Below, piece by piece: positions 60,151 through 64,000 of a stretch of DNA of 64,000 nt. Position numbers and translations under genes: made by a program. This DNA is from Congeria kusceri (Eukaryota; Mollusca; Bivalvia; Myida; Dreissenidae), in the NCBI GenBank assembly GCA_027627225.1, contig CM051028.1, positions 19,115,701 to 19,179,700 of the forward strand, in the 5' to 3' direction. The notes under the pieces are model-generated. The model saw only the letters and a program-made list of their open reading frames with translations, made no database searches and had not been told where the DNA came from. Within the stretch, counting starts at the first letter, position 1. Every line of letters begins with the position of its first letter.

Positions 60151-63100
60151 TCAGCTTGGTGTTAACTGAGTAAATTTCCTTCCGATGTATCCGTCAAATT
60201 GGCCTCTCTTTGGCTTTGCCTTGCTTGGTTTGAGTACATCTCGTAACTTCTCTCGTACCTGGACGGCAGATACTTGATACTGCTCTTTCATGATTTCTAA
60301 AAAAAACACAACCAGTTCTGCAATATTAACTGATCTTTATCTAGTGCAATGATGTTTATCAAAAGGAATAATATTTCTTTACCATGTGGTTGTCGTTGGG
60401 TACATGAAACTTTTTAACATCATCATCATCATCAAAAGTTAAACAAAATATTCATTTGTAATGTATTAACTAGCTTCCTACATGCATCTGAACAACCCAA
60501 AATAATATTTGCCGCTTAGTCAAAGCCAAATTATTAACCCAATTCAAAACCCAATTGCACAATCAACTACAGCAAACACATAAGGGACAAATATATACCA
60601 GTTTCAAACAAACTCCATCCTTTGAAGACTACTTTATAAAACTTACAAAAACTGAATATACATACCTCTTTAAATTTAGAACTGCAAATCACTGGTTACC
60701 AGTTGAAACCGGTGAATACGATGGAACCCCATTTGAGGAAAGAATATGCAGACTTTGTAACTCTGGTCAAGTTGGCTCCGAACATCACTATCTACTAAAC
60801 TGCGATTTCTTTAAATCTGAAAGAGAACAATTCTTATGACATGATCTTTATGATGCTACTCTTATTAAAATCCTAACATCTAATTCCTTACAACTATTAC
60901 AGAATACAAGCAAATTTATTCGCTTCATATTCAGTAAGTTTAAGCGATAGCAAGTTATCTATTTAACTACCTGTTTTTACCAATGCCACCAGCTAATACA
61001 CCAACTCTAATATTGTAATTTGTAACAATACTGCCTTTATTGCAATGTATTTTTATTCTTAACAGCATAACATATTTACATATTATCTCAATATAAGTGA
61101 CCGTTTACACTTGTGTAATCAATATATCAAAATATTTGTCTGGTCACAAATGTATATATTTTTGCATGTATATACTAATCACATTATTTACTTTAATTAG
61201 AAATATATGTATGTAAATATAAACTGTGCAATGTAAATAATAACTTCATTCTGTATTTGTACCAAATGATAACTGCATAATTATATGTCAATATTAACGT
61301 AATATTGCTATATACTTATACTCATATAACAGAAATAATTGCAGCATTATATAAGAGTAGTACAAAATGGTACCACTCATGTACAAGTGTTAACTTTTTA
61401 AATATTTTTGCCTGCTTTATTGATATTATATTTCAATTAAGGCAATGGAAACAATTGTTGCATTCTAAATGAGTACAACTGATACCTATATTTCACCTAC
61501 AATCCTGTTTCTTTATCCTAATTAATCTAGCAGTTCTAGTACATAAATTAATAATTATACTTTTGTTACTTCCCTTTAAACTTATTCAGCACACAAATTA
61601 TAATTTGCTTTTGCCCCATCAGTCATTTAATGTTAACCCCTCAGATAAAGGCATTCTCCATTGTAATCCTGCAATGCAAAGCTGATTAGAGTAATTACCA
61701 CACACAATAGGTCCTCCATCTTGCCTTTGTGTTCAACATCGACCTCGCGTGAAGGTGCACTCAAGCGTAAATCATGACAAAAATAACTGCTGTTGACTGA
61801 AACCGTTACAAAGCTAGCTCCAGCACCATAAACGCTAACGCACACAGTCTTTCGCAACAACATGTCTTTTAAGTATTGATAATGAATTAAATTTCTGACA
61901 CAAAATGTAAACCTTTTAAAACGCGTAGTCGTTTCAATTTCTCAATCCGAAACGCCGCGTGCAAACGAAAATACGTCACCGCACAACTATGATCACAAAC
62001 CACTAATTATTTTTACCAGTGCTAGTATTAAAATGCTCTTATAGAACTGTACTATTATTTGTTTCTTAAATGCCACTATTATGATGATTATGATAACTAT
62101 GACGATTATCATTATTATGATTATTATGATTAGTATGATCATTTTGAATATGATATGATAATGATTGTGATTTTGATAATTTTATCAAGTTTTTGGTATT
62201 TTGATTTTGATTACAGATCTCACATTATTGCTATTATTATTATTATTATTATTATCATATGTTCCGACTATGTATCTTATTATTTAAATACCCCCCGTAT
62301 ATCATCTACACAATTGTGTTAACGTAAAAATTATCGGAAGTTACTAATTTACTAACAATTTTGCTTTGTTATATTGCCCTAATTGTATATGTTATATACT
62401 TGGGTGAAAATAAAAGTCTTGTTCTGTTCTGTTCTGTTCTGCAGATCTAAATTCATCATTAAACACATGTCTGCTTATATTTTAACTTCAATTAAAGGTT
62501 TACAATGGATCATCTTTCAAGACACTGCGCAAACATGAGTCAAGTTTTACCATATATAATTGCCATTTTTGACAAGCCTTTGATGGCTGGCCGTCCATCG
62601 TACTGATTGTTTGCCCTGGTTCCGGTGAGTGTCCTGCCCAGGTACTCTTCCTCCTTGTATAGGCGGCGGAACAATCTTTTTGCAGCGTTTGGGTAATCCT
62701 CAATACCGTAGCAGGCAATCTCCTCAACCAACTGAGACTGTCAAACAAAAACAATTTCTATATCATATACATTAAATCTATGGGTGGTTTCTGATAGCAA
62801 GAAAAAGAACATGTAACAATGCATTACATAATATGATTTTTTTTCCTCAACATAAACATGATATTATTTACCTTGGTATATCCACCATATATACATGTGG
62901 TAGCTGGCAGTTGCTGGCCTGGTGAAAAAGCATCTTCGACATTTCTTTCGGGTTGCTGTTTGCGTGGTGTTTGAACCTCAGCATTTGCAGTTCCCCAGTG
63001 CTGGGATGTGGGCGATGACATCTGCCGCTGCTGGAAACCGCTGGTAGATGTCTTATGGCATGGATTTTCCTGTCATGTCAAATTACCAAATATTTAAAAC

Positions 63101-63347
63101 GCCTTTTAGTATTTCAGTTAAACAATGTTTTAAGATTTCATCACTCGTATGACCCTGAGTTTTGAGAATAACAAGATTTTTTTCCCCAAAAAACATGAAA
63201 CAGTAAAAAACTATCATTAATTTACCTGAAAATTGTTAATGAATTAAAAGGTATGACATTTAAGCATGCTTTGCTTACATTTAGAAACTGCATTTGACTG
63301 CTATTAGTGTTCACCACCTTTTGGCTTGGATTCACGATATTGTATAT
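60151..63347 (-). CDS. BEN-domain gene B
   Basis: Exons 63347-63279, 63069-62872, 62737-62551 and terminal 60296-60151 (TGA 60153-60151), all GT/AG. They total 600 nt in one open frame, 200 codons with the stop. The second exon is polar and Gln/Pro-rich (FQQRQMSSPTSQHWGTANAE). The third has AKRLFRRLYKEEEYLGRTLT and the last EIMKEQYQVSAVQVREKLRD, which together make a BEN-like domain split by an intron exactly as in BEN gene A. A Lys-rich C-terminus follows. Function is inferred as DNA or chromatin binding. The gene may extend further: 63672-63619 (VQDLVQEIEDAFNH) has good borders but its phase does not fit. The last intron holds a LINE remnant. No break is seen within the listed exons. Confidence 0.65.
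60538..62443 (+). mobile_element. 5'-truncated LINE remnant with (TTCTG)n tail
   Basis: The plus strand reads YLFKFRTANHWLPVETGEY and ICRLCNSGQVGSEHHYLLNC (60550-60838), the C-terminal zinc-finger-like end of a LINE ORF2. After the stop the text stays LINE-like to about 60950. The 3' part ends with AATAAAAG and four or five TTCTG units (62409-62443), a simple-repeat tail typical of several LINE clades. 62077-62265 holds ATT/ATG microsatellites. Whether the whole 1.9 kb is one insertion is inference. It lies in the last intron of BEN gene B, on the opposite strand. Confidence 0.7.
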
Positions 63348-64000
63348 CTGTAAAAAAAAAATAAAAAAAATATGGAACTACAACAAAATGACTAACAGTA
63401 AGCGGCTTCAAAAATTATGAAAGTTCTTTTCAAAACAAATATCCAACAACTGAGAAAAATTCATAACTTTAGGTAGTGAAATAAACCATCATTGAATATT
63501 AATGGAGCAGTTTCCCCACACTACAAAATTCACCTCATCACAGTGAGTAAGTGTTCTAAGTATAAAAGCAATACCTTTGATAACAATCAACAATGATTAA
63601 ATAAAGTAAGTTAATCACCATGGTTGAAGGCGTCTTCAATCTCCTGCACTAGGTCTTGTACAAGTGGAATTCCTGTCAACACAAATTATTGACAATATCA
63701 TGTCAACTTTAAGACCATTATTTGTTAATTGAGATCATGAAATTGAATAGTCATCTGATCATTTAATGTATAAATTAACTTTAATGTCTTAAGAGTAGTT
63801 AAATCATTGTATATGTTACCATGTATATTTAGTTATGTCTTATGTCTTAGATAAAGTGTAGCAATATTATGATTTTGTTTGAGTATGAGTTTTTTGTAAG
63901 TTTCATTTATATTATATATCGGTCTCATCAAGAAATGCCTCAGGTGTAAGTTCCTGGTTGTTATGCCTCATCCGCCTTCCAAGGTCTGTTCATTTATCTA
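63348..64000. other. Possible upstream exons of BEN gene B; otherwise nothing
   Basis: 63672-63619 on the minus strand has a CAG acceptor and GTGATT donor. 63990-63925 reads RRMRHNNQELTPEAFLDETD on the minus strand without clear borders. Both are weak. Confidence 0.3.

Noticed and set aside
61633..61863. Minus-strand 76-residue ORF
   Set aside because: No motif, AT-rich context within the LINE remnant or intron.

Overview
This is an AT-rich, intron-containing animal genome window dominated by transposable elements. Genes are broken into short exons with GT/AG borders. Neighbouring families include HECT with SAM, THAP, BEN, and SAP/SWIM/YqaJ proteins, and there are dispersed 'CTTGACCTT' repeats. 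Together these suggest a bivalve mollusc or a close lophotrochozoan; the species is inference only.

Layout. 0.95-9.75 kb is a hAT DNA transposon with an 8-bp target duplication, split by a 4.2-kb pogo/Tigger element that carries a HIRAN-domain ORF. 10.4-12.4 kb is minisatellite. 12.8-15.7 kb (minus strand) is a broken BEN-domain gene with a 7-residue repeat exon. 16.6-28.5 kb (plus) holds exons of a decayed integrase-core gene, with a young BEL/Pao LTR retrotransposon (19.7-27.3 kb, minus) inside one of its introns. 31.7-34.3 kb (minus) is a SAM/HECT E3-ligase-like gene whose catalytic cysteine position reads arginine. Two copies of an unusual GGCGCC-rich inverted-motif repeat lie at 15.8 and 34.6 kb.

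35.9-48.1 kb is the most interesting unit: a 12.2-kb element with 26-bp terminal inverted repeats and a TA target duplication. It encodes a Tc1/mariner-like transposase (minus) and, divergently, a BEN-domain protein (plus). A 5.4-kb LINE has landed inside the transposase coding sequence. A related repeat just downstream preserves the empty target site.

48.6-49.0 kb is an eight-copy 56-bp satellite and 51.1-52.4 kb a candidate non-autonomous element. 52.9-57.7 kb is an ISL2EU-like transposon with a SAP-SWIM-YqaJ protein and a THAP-DDE transposase converging tail to tail. It abuts the 3' end of a hAT-derived gene (57.7-59.3 kb, minus), followed by a second BEN-domain gene (60.2-63.4 kb, minus) with a 5'-truncated LINE in an intron.

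The exon models were made by eye from splice consensus and reading phase. For several genes the exon lengths sum exactly in frame, which is the main internal check. No database search was run. Most element genes carry frameshifts or stops and are probably inactive, although some single-base breaks in a young element could be assembly errors.
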